Of a stretch of DNA of 64,000 bases, positions 1 through 10,399 are shown piece by piece. The DNA is taken from positions 27,032,502 through 27,096,501 of the forward strand of contig NC_056035.1 of NCBI RefSeq assembly GCF_004379255.2. Reading direction: 5' to 3'. The translations under genes and the position numbers were made by a program. The DNA comes from Salvia splendens (lineage: Eukaryota; Streptophyta; Magnoliopsida; Lamiales; Lamiaceae). Each line of letters starts with the position of its first letter. Positions within the stretch are counted from its first letter, which is position 1. The notes below the pieces were generated by a model. The model did not search any database and was not told the origin of the DNA. It saw only the letters and a list, made by a program, of their open reading frames with translations.

Positions 1-4
1 GACC

Positions 5-361
5 TTGTTAAACATGGTCCGTTCGATGATGAGTTTTGCACGATTACCTATTTCGTTTTGGGGACATGCCTTGCTTTCTGCAAGTCACATTTTAGACAAT
101 TTACCATCAAAATCCATACCTAAAACTCCATATGAGTTGTGGACTGGGCGTAAGCCCAATCTATCACATCTCAAGGTTTCGGGTTGCCCGGCTCATGTAT
201 TGGAAAATGATCCAACTAAGCTAGGATCAAGGACGGAGGTATGTTTGTTTATAAGGTACCCTAGAGGGACGAAAGGCTATGAATTCTTTAGCCTCCGAGA
301 CAAGAAAGTCATTGTGAGTACTCACGCGACATTCTTAGAGGAAGACTGTAATGAATCATAA
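5..361 (+). pseudogene. Ty1/copia integrase C-terminal part (fragment)
   Basis: This frame holds the end of a copia-type integrase. The stretch PYELWTGRKPNLSHLKVSGC and the following FLEEDCNES region are typical of the C-terminal half of plant copia integrases, which insert the cDNA into the chromosome. The catalytic core lies upstream of the window. The frame stops at 361, a few bases into the next open frame, so the polyprotein is already interrupted here. It belongs with the RT and RNase H frames that follow and with the LTR at 2228. The lineage looks like the Angela/Tork group, judged from the neighbouring RNase H text and the LTR of about 1.5 kb; the lineage call is tentative. Confidence 0.85.
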
Positions 362-1142
362 ACCCAGCTATGAAGTGGCTCTTGATAAGCTAACTTCTGT
401 CACAAGTTCCATTAACCAAGAACAAGTACCAAGTGTACAAACAATTCCCGAAACTTCAACTTCTACTCAAAATATTGTAGTGCCGCGCTGCAGTGGGAGG
501 GTCTCGCAAGAGCCCGACATTGGTTTGGGAAAATCTATGGATCACTCCTCGGACTGCAATGTATTAGATCCCTGGAACTTTGCGGAGGCGCAAGCAGATG
601 TCGATCATTGCGAATGGGTGAAAGCAATGCATTCGGAACTACAATCTATGATAGACAAAGACGTCTACGATTTGTCCGTCCTACCCGAAGGCTGTACTGC
701 CATTGGGAGCAAGTGGATATATAAACGTAAACGTGGACCCGATGGAAGAGTTAAAGTCTTCAAAGCAAGATTAGTGGCCAAGGGGTATACCCAAAAGGAA
801 GGCATCGATTATGATGAGACCTTCTCCCCAGTGGCCATGCTCAAATCGATCCGGATACTGTTGTCTATTGCAGCTTATATGGATTGGGATGTATGGCAGA
901 TGGACGTTAAGACTGCGTTTCTAAACGGCAGTCTTGAGGAGACCATCTACATAGAACAACCCGGAGGATATGCCATAAAGGGCAAAGAACACATGGTTTG
1001 GAAGCTTAAGAAGGCCATTTATGGCTCAAGCAAGCATTTAGATCGTGGAACCAATGTTTCGATCAAACTGTTTGCAAGTTTGGATTCGAAAAGTGCCCAA
1101 GTGAAAGCTGCGTGTATACGAAAGTTGATAAGGGGAATGTAG
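351..1142 (+). pseudogene. Ty1/copia reverse transcriptase, frameshifted
   Basis: This is the copia reverse transcriptase that copies element RNA into cDNA. Recognisable blocks in order are WVKAMHSELQSM, GSKWIYKRKRGPDGRVKVFK, ARLVAKGYTQKEGIDYDETF, SPVA, WQMDVKTAFLNG and WKLKKAIYG. Just after KKAIYG (about 1025) the frame changes, consistent with a one-base loss, and the rest of the frame is out of register. The catalytic LYVDDILLI block then appears in another frame at about 1153-1180. A second shift near 1200 precedes the RNase H part. Two frameshifts make this copy unable to produce polymerase. The N-terminal 90 residues are the poorly conserved linker after integrase. Confidence 0.9.
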
Positions 1143-1196
1143 TGTTCTTAGTTTTATATGTAGATGACATTCTTCTAATTAGAAACAATAAAAAAG

Positions 1197-2156
1197 ATGT
1201 TGTCATCAGTTCGAACATGGTTATCAAACCAGTTCGAGATGAAGGATATGGGAGACGCGGGACACATCCTCGGGATCAAGGTTCTTCGGAATCGAGAAAA
1301 GAAGATGTTGTGCTTATCTCAAGAATCTTACTTCGAAACAGTACTTAGTCATTTTAGCATGCAGGATGCCAAGAAAGGTTTCTTACCTTTTAGACATGGC
1401 ATTCATTTATCTCAAGAGATGTGCCCTAAAACGCCGTCTGAGATACAGGAAATGAGAAGGATTCCATATGCTTCGGCAGTTGGAAGTCTCATGTATGCTA
1501 TGCTTTGTACTAGACCTGATATTTGCTTTGCTGTTGGCATGGTGGCAAGATATCAGTCGAATCCGGGCCAAGGACATTGGACTGTCGTAAAGAACATACT
1601 CAAGTACCTTAAACGGACTAAGGACTATGCTCTAGTTTACAATGCAGCCGAGCTCTGTCCTTTGGGATATACTGACTCAGACTTTCAAGCTTATCAGGAC
1701 TCGAGAAAATCTACTTCAGGATATGTGTTCACCTTAGGTGGTGGAGCCGTAATTTGGAAGAGTGTGAAGCAGAAATGCATCGCGGACTCGACCATGGAAG
1801 CCGAGTATGTGGCCGCTTCGGAGGCTGCAAAAGAGGCTGTATGGTTCAAGAACTTCCTTATGGATTTAGGTGTGGTTTCGAATCTGCCCAAGAGCATCAC
1901 CATTTATTGTGACAATTCTGGTGCTGTGGCAAACTCGAAAGAACCAAGAGCTCACAAAGCGAGCAAACACATAGAGCGGAAGTATCATATCATTAGAGAT
2001 ATAGTGGAGAGAGGAGACATAAAAGTGGTCAAGATTGCGTCAGAGAACAACCTGGCAGATCCTTTTACAAAGGCTTTGGCGGTGAAACCGTTCGACTGCC
2101 ACGTTGAAGGGATGGGAGTTCGACTCATTCAAGACCTCAACTCGCTTTCAGTATAA
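1197..2156 (+). pseudogene. Ty1/copia RT end and RNase H
   Basis: This frame carries the end of the RT (FEMKDMGDAGHILGIKV, RIPYASAVGSLMYAMLCTRP) and the RNase H domain, which removes RNA from the RNA/cDNA hybrid. RNase H blocks visible are GYTDSDFQAYQDSRKSTSGY, ADSTMEAEYVAASEAAKEA, YCDNSGAVANSKEPRAHKAS and HIERKYHIIRDIVERGDI. The catalytic acidic positions of plant copia RNase H (D of TDSD, E of MEAEY, D of CDNSG) are all present. The domain ends close to the polypurine tract (about 2215-2227) and the LTR. This 320-residue part is open; the damage lies upstream in the RT. Confidence 0.9.
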
Positions 2157-2227
2157 GTGGGAGAAATTTAGACGTGTGCACTACCATTTTGTATACTCGA
2201 AAGCTGTTTTGAGTATAAGTGGGAGAT

Positions 2228-3694
2228 TGTTAGGGTTTTGTATACTAGAAATTACCTTTCGAGTGATTGCATACTATAAAACTCTAATTGTTATTTTCCA
2301 ATAAATGCAACAGATTATTTTTGTCATAATGTTGTTATGTTTTACATTTAATGGTTATTTATTGCATATTTAAATGTATAAGCAAATGTAACAAAGTCTA
2401 AGTCTTTTTTTTAGTAGACCGGTTGTGGGCGTTGTCCAATTTAAGGTAACACGGTCAGTTCTAAACAAAGAAAAATAAGAAATTCACATCCTAGATAGGC
2501 CTAGACTACCTATCGCGAAAGGTTGCAATGTCAGTCTGATTATTTCTAAGCCTTATTGAAATAAGATGACGTTGGTGTGGTATAGCACTGAATGGATCTA
2601 ACAGCAAGACTAGTCTTTATGCTATCTACTGAAAGACGAGGTCTTGATAATTAATTTCTTAATCAATGTACGTTAGCATTGAGCATACGATATTGAGTAT
2701 CCACTACTTTGACTTACCAAAGGTGTGGGTTTTTCGTAACCCAACGATCCAGGTATATTGGGTAATGGTTATCATTATCTAGAGGTGCTAGGATTGCTAT
2801 TATGTTGAAATGTGCGCGAGGAGAGTCTCGTTTGATAACATCCACAAGAGGAGCTCAAAACAAGGTTTTATTATTCGGAACCTAGCTAGTTGGAGTTTAA
2901 TTACTCTATGAATAATAAATAAGAGTTTCTTGCTACGTCCACTCTTGGAGAATAAAATATGTTAATTAATTAAGTCCATAGCACACAATAATTAATTCAT
3001 GGATGTTTCTATCTTAAGCACGGGAAATAAATTGAACGCGAATAAAGGAAACCTGGAATACTTGTAATTTCAGATTTGGAAAGGAAGTGCAATATTACTT
3101 CTGTAGTGGCTGCTTGTAATATTCCAATATAAGCTTATATTAAATTGTGGGTTCAATTTAATTAGTAAAAAGCTAATTGGGTGAGGCCTGATCCAAATTC
3201 TTCCTTAGATCCCTGATTGGGCCCAATATGTGACTTATATAAATAGGAGAATAAAGGAAACAGAAAACAGACCTTTTTCCACTCACAAATTTTCGTCGAC
3301 TCCTTTGAGAGAGAGAAATCAAAAATTGACTTCCTCCGTGAGCTGAGTTCTGTCTTCGTTATTCAAGTCCTAATACGTTGGTGAGATTTGCCTAAACAAA
3401 TATCGGTGTATAGTCTGGGACACCAGTTAGAAGATCTGAGGTCTTGTATTGAAGATCTTCACGTGGAGACGGAGCGAGCCATCATCGATTCTTGATTGAA
3501 TCAACGAGGTAAATTGGCTAATTACGTAGTAAGCATGTTTTAGGGATTTTATATGCTAAAGCATGTTTTAATTCAAGTTATGAGCATGAAACATGTGAAA
3601 ATTGTGCGAATAGAATTTGTCTAAATAATCTGCTAAATAGATCAAATTCATGTGATCGGATATTGAACGTACGCTTCCGCTACCAACCCCTTCA
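2228..3694 (+). mobile_element. 3' LTR of Ty1/copia element
   Basis: The LTR begins with TGTTAGGG directly after a purine-rich tract (AAGTGGGAGAT) and ends with CCTTCA, giving the usual TG...CA. It can be delimited because a second copy of the same LTR with a target duplication lies at 45790-47334. A TATA box (TATATAAATAG) sits near 3236. The element has invaded an Athila-type reading frame that resumes at about 3695. Its 5' end lies outside the window, so the target duplication cannot be checked. Confidence 0.85.
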
Positions 3695-4671
3695 AGAGAT
3701 TGACGAGACCTTTGTGTCAAAGAACCTGGCTAAGGAATTTTTCACGTCCTTGTGGTTTACCGGGAGTACAAACTTGGAGGCCAGGAGCGTCTCCTTCCGG
3801 GTGTTCGGGCGTCAGCAGGAGATGAGCCTGAATGAGTTTTCTGTATGGATGGGACTCTATACAGAGGCCCAGGTCACTAGTGGAGAATGGTTCGGGCGGG
3901 ACATTGGCCTTCCTCAGAGGAGGCTGGATTTTGATCAGCAGGCGGTCTGGCAGGCCTTGTGCAACGGACGTGCCCCCGAGTTTAAAGCTTCTGAGTCCAG
4001 AGGGGACCATATTGCAGATCCGGCCCTCCTCCTTGCCCAAGTCTACCTAGCCTGCAATCTCCTTGGCCAAGCCAATACATTGGCGATCATTACTCTGGCC
4101 GAGCTCTACTTTATGTGGAGCGTGAAGGAGCAAAGGAGGGTGCACCTGGGCTACTGGATTGCTCACTCGATAAGTCAGATTGCCAATCGCCCTGCCCGCC
4201 ACCTCAACATCTGCCACCTACTCAGAGCCTACCTAAGGCGAAATTGGACCCTGGAATTCCAGGAGGGTGTGGAGCTTCCCAGTCGCTGCCCAAAGCCAGA
4301 ATTGTTTAACATTGATTTTTTGTAAGAATTAGGGTACTTGAATGGCTGCGCGACGGGAGACTTCGCTTCAACTCAAAGGCTCGGAAGGAGACACAGGTAG
4401 AGCAGTAGGAGACCAGGCAGGAAGAACTGCAGGAGGCCAGACGCGAGAAAAGGAGGAGGCCGGCTGATCACCCGGCGAGCCCAGCAAGGCCGCAGAGGCA
4501 AAGGTTGGAAATGATGCCAGTAACAGACCCAGAGGAGGCTGTGCAAACGAACAACGAATGGAGGCTCCGCATGGAGCAGATGCTTACGCAGCTGGTGGAG
4601 AACTCAGACGCCCAACTGGTTGCTCAAGCTAGGATTCTGGAGGCTATCCGCCAACTGACCCTTGCTATGTG
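3695..4671 (+). pseudogene. Athila-type ORF1-family protein remnant
   Basis: An open frame runs from the copia LTR boundary to a stop at 4323-4325. It resembles the ATHILA ORF-1 family (PF03078) of plant gypsy elements: motifs SVWMGLYTE, DPALLLAQVYLACNLLGQ, IITLAELYFMWSVKEQRRVH and LGYWIAHSISQIANRPARHL. After this stop, coding-like text continues to about 4671 in broken frames with a probable coiled coil (QEELQEARREKRRRPADHP, then WRLRMEQMLTQLVENSDAQL). The N-terminus was lost when the copia element inserted. The function of this protein family is not established; it usually lies upstream of a long non-coding stretch and the 3' LTR, as here. Confidence 0.65.
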
Positions 4672-5756
4672 ACCACCACCTCCCTCTACAAGCTCTCCTC
4701 CAACCTGGCGTCCATCATCCTCCAGGCCACCCTCTGCATCTCCAAGTCAACCCCCCAGGAAATCCTAAGTACAACCCCCCCGATCTCAACCTCTTTTTGT
4801 TAATCTCAAAACTTTTTAATTTGTTTATGGTATGTATAACTGATACTCCACTCCACATCACACTTAGACCTGTGTTGGGTCTAAGTGTAAGAAGTATGCA
4901 TGCCTGTTTTGCTTTCCTTTTTTTTGCCTATACCTGTTTTAGTTTTTGTTGTTTCTTTTTTTGTTGGCATGATTGATTGTTGGCACTTCTCACACTTAGC
5001 CCAGTGTCCGATCTAAGTGTGAGAAGTTTCTCTTGTTTGTTGTTATGCCGCTGCCTGGGCCTAACCCTTTTTCCACTCCATCCAGACCCTCGAGGACGAG
5101 TTCATATGCAGTGGGAGGGGGAGGGTTAGCTCCAGAAAATAAAAATCATACATGTCAAAAGTTTTAAAAATACAAAATATCAGTTAGTAATAAATAGACA
5201 ATATGCATGAAATTGGATAAATGGAAGAATTGATTACTTTGGGAAGAGTTAGAAAAAAGACTCAGTATGCTTACATGTAGAAACTTGATTGCAAAAAACT
5301 TGATCAGTTTGAACGACGTAAGTATGATGGAAATGCTCAAATTTTAACTTACTGTGAAGCCTCTCTATATGTGAGTTATAACTCAAAGTAGAACACTTTC
5401 TACTATTTTTACAAAAGAAAAAATTTTACGAGAGGCTGACTTTTAATATTGAGATGAAAATTGCACAAGTAGTAAGGACTAAAGGCACTAGGACCTAGTC
5501 ATTTGAGCCGTTTCTCTTCCTTCGTTCCACGAACCCGCCTCGTTTAGCAAGGCACCCCTTAGTTAGCCAAGTTGAGCCCATATGCTTTTACCATTTCTTT
5601 GATAACCAAGACCTACATCCATATACTTTTTATAAACACGTGAGGAAAATGGGTCACAAAGATGAGTCAATTTCAAAGGAAAAGGGGGATATCAATAAAT
5701 AGTCAAAATAAAGGGTAGCCGGGTTGATCAAGTTAGATAATCGGGTTGATCAAGCA

Positions 5757-5799
<43 letters not shown>
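4672..5799 (+). mobile_element. Athila non-coding region before nested element
   Basis: No gene is seen. The stretch is typical 3' non-coding sequence of Athila-like elements. Two short stem-loop-like segments around 'acacttag...ctaagtgt' lie at about 4857-4890 and 4990-5030, and a purine run (GCAGTGGGAGGGGGAGGG) lies near 5110-5128. The stretch ends in a (TA)n tract at about 5757-5799 that marks the left border of a nested hairpin element. Confidence 0.5.
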
Positions 5800-5802
<3 letters not shown>

Positions 5803-7420
5803 ATGTATTCATTTCCTTTTCCTATATTTCCTCCTTTTTCCTTCTTAATATCAGCCATTAGATTAGAGAAATGGACGGTCAAGATCAACATTGGGTAATT
5901 AATCCCGTGTTGCATTATTTGTCCTATTTTGTGCATTATGAGGGTACAATAGTAATCTAATAATGGCTGGAAACCGCTACGAATAATGCACCACATGGTC
6001 ACGAGTAATGCATATAATTGTCTATATAATGCACAATATGTGAACTGCAATGCATACGAACAAGATGTGCTGTGTTATGATGTTTGACACACGTTTCTTG
6101 TTTCCCCTAAGGGTTTAATAAGCTTAGGGGCTAGGGTATAGTACGTAGACATGTATGTAATCTTCACTTGGTAACGAGTAATGGATATAATTGACTATAT
6201 AATGCACAATTTGTGAACTGCAATGCATACGAACAAGATGTGTTGTGTTATGATGTTTGACACACGTTTCTTGTTTCCCCTAAGGGTTTAATAAGCTTAG
6301 GGGCTAGGGTATAGTACGTACGCATTAATAACAAATTATAAAACGATACGAATAATTCACCAAATTGTCACGAGTAATGGATGTTATTAACTATATAATG
6401 CACAAAATGTGAACTGCAATGCATACGAATAAGATGTACCATGTTATGATGTTTGACACACGTTTCTTGTTTCCCCTAAGGGTTTAATAAGCTTAAGGGC
6501 TAGGGTATAGTACGTAGACATTACTAAATGCACGTATGTAATCTTTAATCCGTTGATTAACCCATATACACAATACCTCTAATAATGCATAATATACTGA
6601 GATAATGACAATTAACAGCTACATAATGCACTACCTAAACCAAATAATGCACATACGTATATTCCAATAACTACAATTTGTTAGTAATGTCTACGTACTA
6701 TACCCTAGCCCCTAAGCTTATTAAACCCTTAGGGGAAACAAGAAACGTGTGTCAAACATCATAACATGGTACATCTTATTCGTATGCATTGCAGTTCACA
6801 TGTTGTGCATTATATAGTTAATAACATACATTACTCGTGACAATTTGGTGAATTATTCGTATCATTTTATAATTTGTTATTAATGCGTACGTACTATACC
6901 CTAGCCCCTAAGCTTATTAAACCCTTAAGGGAAACAAGAAACGTGTGTCAAACATCATAACACATCACATCTTGTTCGTATGCATTGCAGTTCACAAATT
7001 GTGCATTATATAGTCAATTATATCCATTACTCGTTACCATGTGAAGATTACATACGTGTCTACGTACTATACCCTAGCCCCTAAGCTTATTAAACCCTTA
7101 GGGGAAACAAGAAACGTGTGTCCAAACATCATAATATGGTACATCTTATTCGTATGCATTGCAGTTCACATATTGTGCATTATATAGTCAATTATATGCA
7201 TTACTCGTGACCATGTGGTGCATTATTCGCAGATACCAAAATGTGGCAGTTACTTTTCCGTCAAATGTCAATAATAACCCTGTAATGCATACAACCACCT
7301 TCTATAATGCAACACGGAACCAGTTTTATAGAATCAATCTGATCTGTTGATGCCTTAGATCTAACGCGTAATATTAAGAAGGAAAAAAGGATCTAAGATG
7401 TGAAAAGGAGAATAACGCTC

Positions 7421-7423
<3 letters not shown>
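5800..7423. mobile_element. Hairpin element flanked by (TA)n, Micron-like
   Basis: A 1.62 kb palindromic element sits between two (TA)n tracts (about 5757-5799 and 7424-7494). The left end reads TATAGGGATGTATTCATTTCC. The right end, read on the other strand, begins TATAGGGGAGCGTTATTCTCC. Each arm contains three diverged copies of a 170-200 bp unit: left near 6000, 6172 and 6371; right, in inverse order, near 6680, 6860 and 7040. Each unit holds the motif CCCCTAAGGGTTTAATAAGC. The centre is near 6600. No transposase is visible, so it would be non-autonomous. Placement inside (TA)n recalls the rice Micron elements; that comparison is from memory and based on site choice, not on sequence identity. 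Confidence 0.6.

Positions 7424-7494
<71 letters not shown>
7424..7494. repeat. (TA)n microsatellite
   Basis: About 70 bp of uninterrupted AT dinucleotides at the right border of the hairpin element. A shorter tract of about 40 bp flanks its left border (5757-5799). Confidence 0.95.
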
Positions 7495-7496
<2 letters not shown>

Positions 7497-8163
7497 AGAA
7501 AAGTTTGAGAAAAAGAGGGCAGGAAAAATTTGTAACCTGACCCAGCAAGTCGGAAGTTAGAAAATTAAGCCAAAAATTCAAGGCTAGAAGTCGCCACTTG
7601 ACCACGTAAGATACCTAGTGGAGAAATAAATAGTTCAATTCTTTGGGCTCTTGACTCATGTGTTTTTCCTTTTTACATTTTATATTTTTAAACTTAGAGC
7701 CCTAGGACCCTACCTTGATGCACCACTACCCTTAAGCCCCATTACACCCAAGACAAAGACCTTAAGGAACTATCTTGTGCAGTCCGATTCGAGGTTTTGA
7801 AATTATGGCAATACTGAGTGAACAGTCCTAACATCTCTGTTGAGAAATGAGTGACTGGGTGAATCCAACAGTGGTTTAAATTGAGCAATCTTGACAAACT
7901 GGCACCTTGATCAAGCAAACGCGGAAGAGAAGAAACATAAGCTACTAGCAAATGGATTGACCTCGACCTCGGGTATGATTGTTGAAAATTTATTCGGTCT
8001 AATGCATACATGTGAATATGTGTTTTTGTTTCGAGTCTTTTTTTTCCTTTTTCATTTTCTTTTACTTTCTTGAAATGAGTAAACCATGCCTGAAATTTGC
8101 CTTATCTTTTTCTTTTCTTTTTCTTTGTACTTGAGGACAAGTATGTTTTAAGTGTGAGCAGTT
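7495..8163 (+). mobile_element. Athila 3' non-coding region
   Basis: No gene is seen. The stretch continues the Athila element after the nested hairpin and ends with a 'TTGAGGACAAGTATG...TTTAAGTGTGAGCAGTT' segment, a phrase common just before the 3' LTR in Athila-like and related plant gypsy elements. Confidence 0.45.
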
Positions 8164-9202
8164 TGATAAGGCTCATTTCATGCATCGGTTTAAGGTTAAA
8201 ATGTACTCTACTTGATCGGTTTATCGCGCAAAGCAAGTGTTAAATGTGCAGGAATGCCGCTTGACCAAAGCAACAAGACCAAACTGATCAACCGAGTACA
8301 ATAGGCGAAAAAGGCCAGATTTTGGGGGAAGTTGATCAAGGGGAGTAATCAAGCAGTTAAGGAGGGGACCACTGGATGTCAGAAGAAGGACACGCGAGGC
8401 TATGAGCTGGATGGTGCGCAACATTCTGTTATCAAGGACAACGTTCTAGAAGGGGACACGTGCTGATATATGAGATGCAAGGACGAAGCTGAGTCACAAA
8501 TTTATTACTGAAAAGCGTCGTCGTTCTAGAAGAAGAGCATGTAGCAATCAATGAGTCGCTCACTCTCAGCATGAGCGAATATTCCCTGCCAAGATCGTTA
8601 TCCAGCGGGAGGTCGTGCCGAGCCTATAAATAGAGAATGTGCCACCACATGAAGCAGATCTGATCCTTTACTTTCCGCCTAGTTTAGCTTAGTTCTCTAG
8701 CTTAGTTCAGTTCTCTAGAATAGCTTAGCTTAGCTTAGATAAAGTAATGTTTAGTTAGAAAAGGGTGACTGAAGAAGCGATGCAGAATACTTGTTATCTG
8801 TCGGCGAAGTCTTAAGTTTCCCGCCGAGGCTCTTCTCGGGTTTACTTGCTTTCGTAATTTCCAGAGTGTTAGCTTAGTTTAATCGAAGTTGTTTTCGTTT
8901 TCATCCTCGCATTTACTGCTTTAGTTTCAGTTTCGTTATGATGCACTTGATCCAGTAGTTAAATTTACCTTGTTCAAATTAGTCAGTTTAATTCTGTCTA
9001 GAGTAAAATCGGTACTTAAAAACTCCCAAGTTAAAGCGTGCAGCCAACCCCCTGTTCACTATTCACACACTTGATACATCAACTTCTCTGTGGGATCGAC
9101 CCCGAACTTGCCGCTTTACTGTTAAAGTAGTGCAAAATTGGGAGTTATAAATTACTTTGGTGGGTAAACAAGCGAAAGCGAGATCGACTTGATCAAGTGT
9201 CA
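8164..9202 (+). mobile_element. Athila-type 3' LTR
   Basis: The LTR starts at TGATAAGGCTCATTTCATGC and probably ends at GATCAAGTGTCA. It contains a TATA box (CCTATAAATAGAG, about 8622-8635), then a run of short GCTTAGTT repeats (about 8683-8740), and near the 3' end the phrase CTCTGTGGGATCGACCCCG, which is common in plant Athila/Tat LTRs. No second LTR is in the window, so the right edge is uncertain by a few tens of bases. Confidence 0.6.
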
Positions 9203-10151
9203 ATGACATTTGCTAACTGATCCAACCGGTTCAGTTATCCATATAACTTGGTCTGAATTCGTGCTTGTCGTTCGCCTAATCCTCGCCAATGGTAAAAATG
9301 AAATAAGACTCTTTTTGTGGGACAGACCAAAATGTCAAAATAAGACTCTTATTGTGGGATAGAGGGAGTATGACTCAACTATGTAAAGACGGAGGAAGAC
9401 CAGAAATTTAAACAAGTCGGGCTGAAATTTAAAAAAATATAATAAAAAATACAGTCTATGTTCCCTCATAGTTGAGTCATTTTTTCTATTTTGGAAAGTT
9501 CTATCATAGTTGAGACATTTCCATATATGGTAATAATAAAAACTTTTTCTCACTTTGTTTTTACTCCCTCTTACTTTTTTATCTATTTACTTAACGCCCT
9601 AAATTTTTACTGGACACTAGATGATGATAGTTTTGGAAGAGTCGACATGTATCGTTGAAGAGGTCTCATTTTCAATCTTTGTTAGAAATTTCTCTTTCAA
9701 TGTGTACAACTAAGATTTCAGTAATTCATTTGTCTCTCATTCTATTTTGCAAATATGTGGTATTAATAAATTTCATTGAGAAAAATACTTTTTTTACAGA
9801 AGTTGTTACAATCGAAAAGATCAGTGTCAATTCACTTGAATTCAAAAAAATTGAAATACTATTTAAATAGTTGCAGTTGTAGTTGAATTATTCCTTAATT
9901 TTTTTTAGAGTATTCCTTAATAGAAAATATTGATACATAAAAGTAAGCAACAAAAATAATTTGTTATTAGGAAAGTAAGAAAATAATTTTATAAATTAAT
10001 TTCGTTATTATATTTTTTACTAGCTTTTTAGTTTACAACATTTAATGTTACTAATTTTTTCTGTCAAGTGGGTCCAAATTCCAATTAATTTTATAATTAC
10101 AATTGTTTTATGTTATACGAGAGAGAGAAATTATGTTAAATTAATTTATAA
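9203..10151. other. Intergenic, MITE remnants
   Basis: No gene is seen. A remnant of a Stowaway-like end occurs at about 9301-9371 (GTGGGACAGACC... and GGGATAGAGGGAGTA). A second set of inverted scraps around 'ACTCAACTATG/CATAGTTGAGT' occurs at 9372-9480. The rest is AT-rich. Confidence 0.5.
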
Positions 10152-10399
10152 TACTCCTTCCGTCCATAAAAAATAGACCATATTTGTCATTTTTGGTTAT
10201 CCACGAAAAATAGGTCAAGTTTGAAAAAGGACTCTACATTTGCTACCTAACACAATTAAATACTACTAATAATAAGGACTTCATATTCCACTAACACTAC
10301 TTCACTCTTACATTTCTCCCTTCTCTCTTACTTTATCAATTCCATATTAAAACTCGCGTCATTCATAACGTGGTCTATTTTTCATGGACGGAGAGAGTA
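10152..10399. mobile_element. Stowaway-type MITE
   Basis: Terminal inverted repeats TACTCCTTCCGTCC and GGACGGAGAGAGTA enclose 248 bp, with TA as the target duplication. There is no coding capacity. Confidence 0.85.

Noticed and set aside
2104..2304. Frame running from the RNase H end into the LTR
   Set aside because: It is a shadow frame over the polypurine tract and LTR start; no domain is visible.
7159..7350. Frame MQFTYCALYSQLYALLVTMW as a small membrane protein, with a minus-strand twin ending at 6050
   Set aside because: Both are translations of the two inverse arms of one hairpin element.
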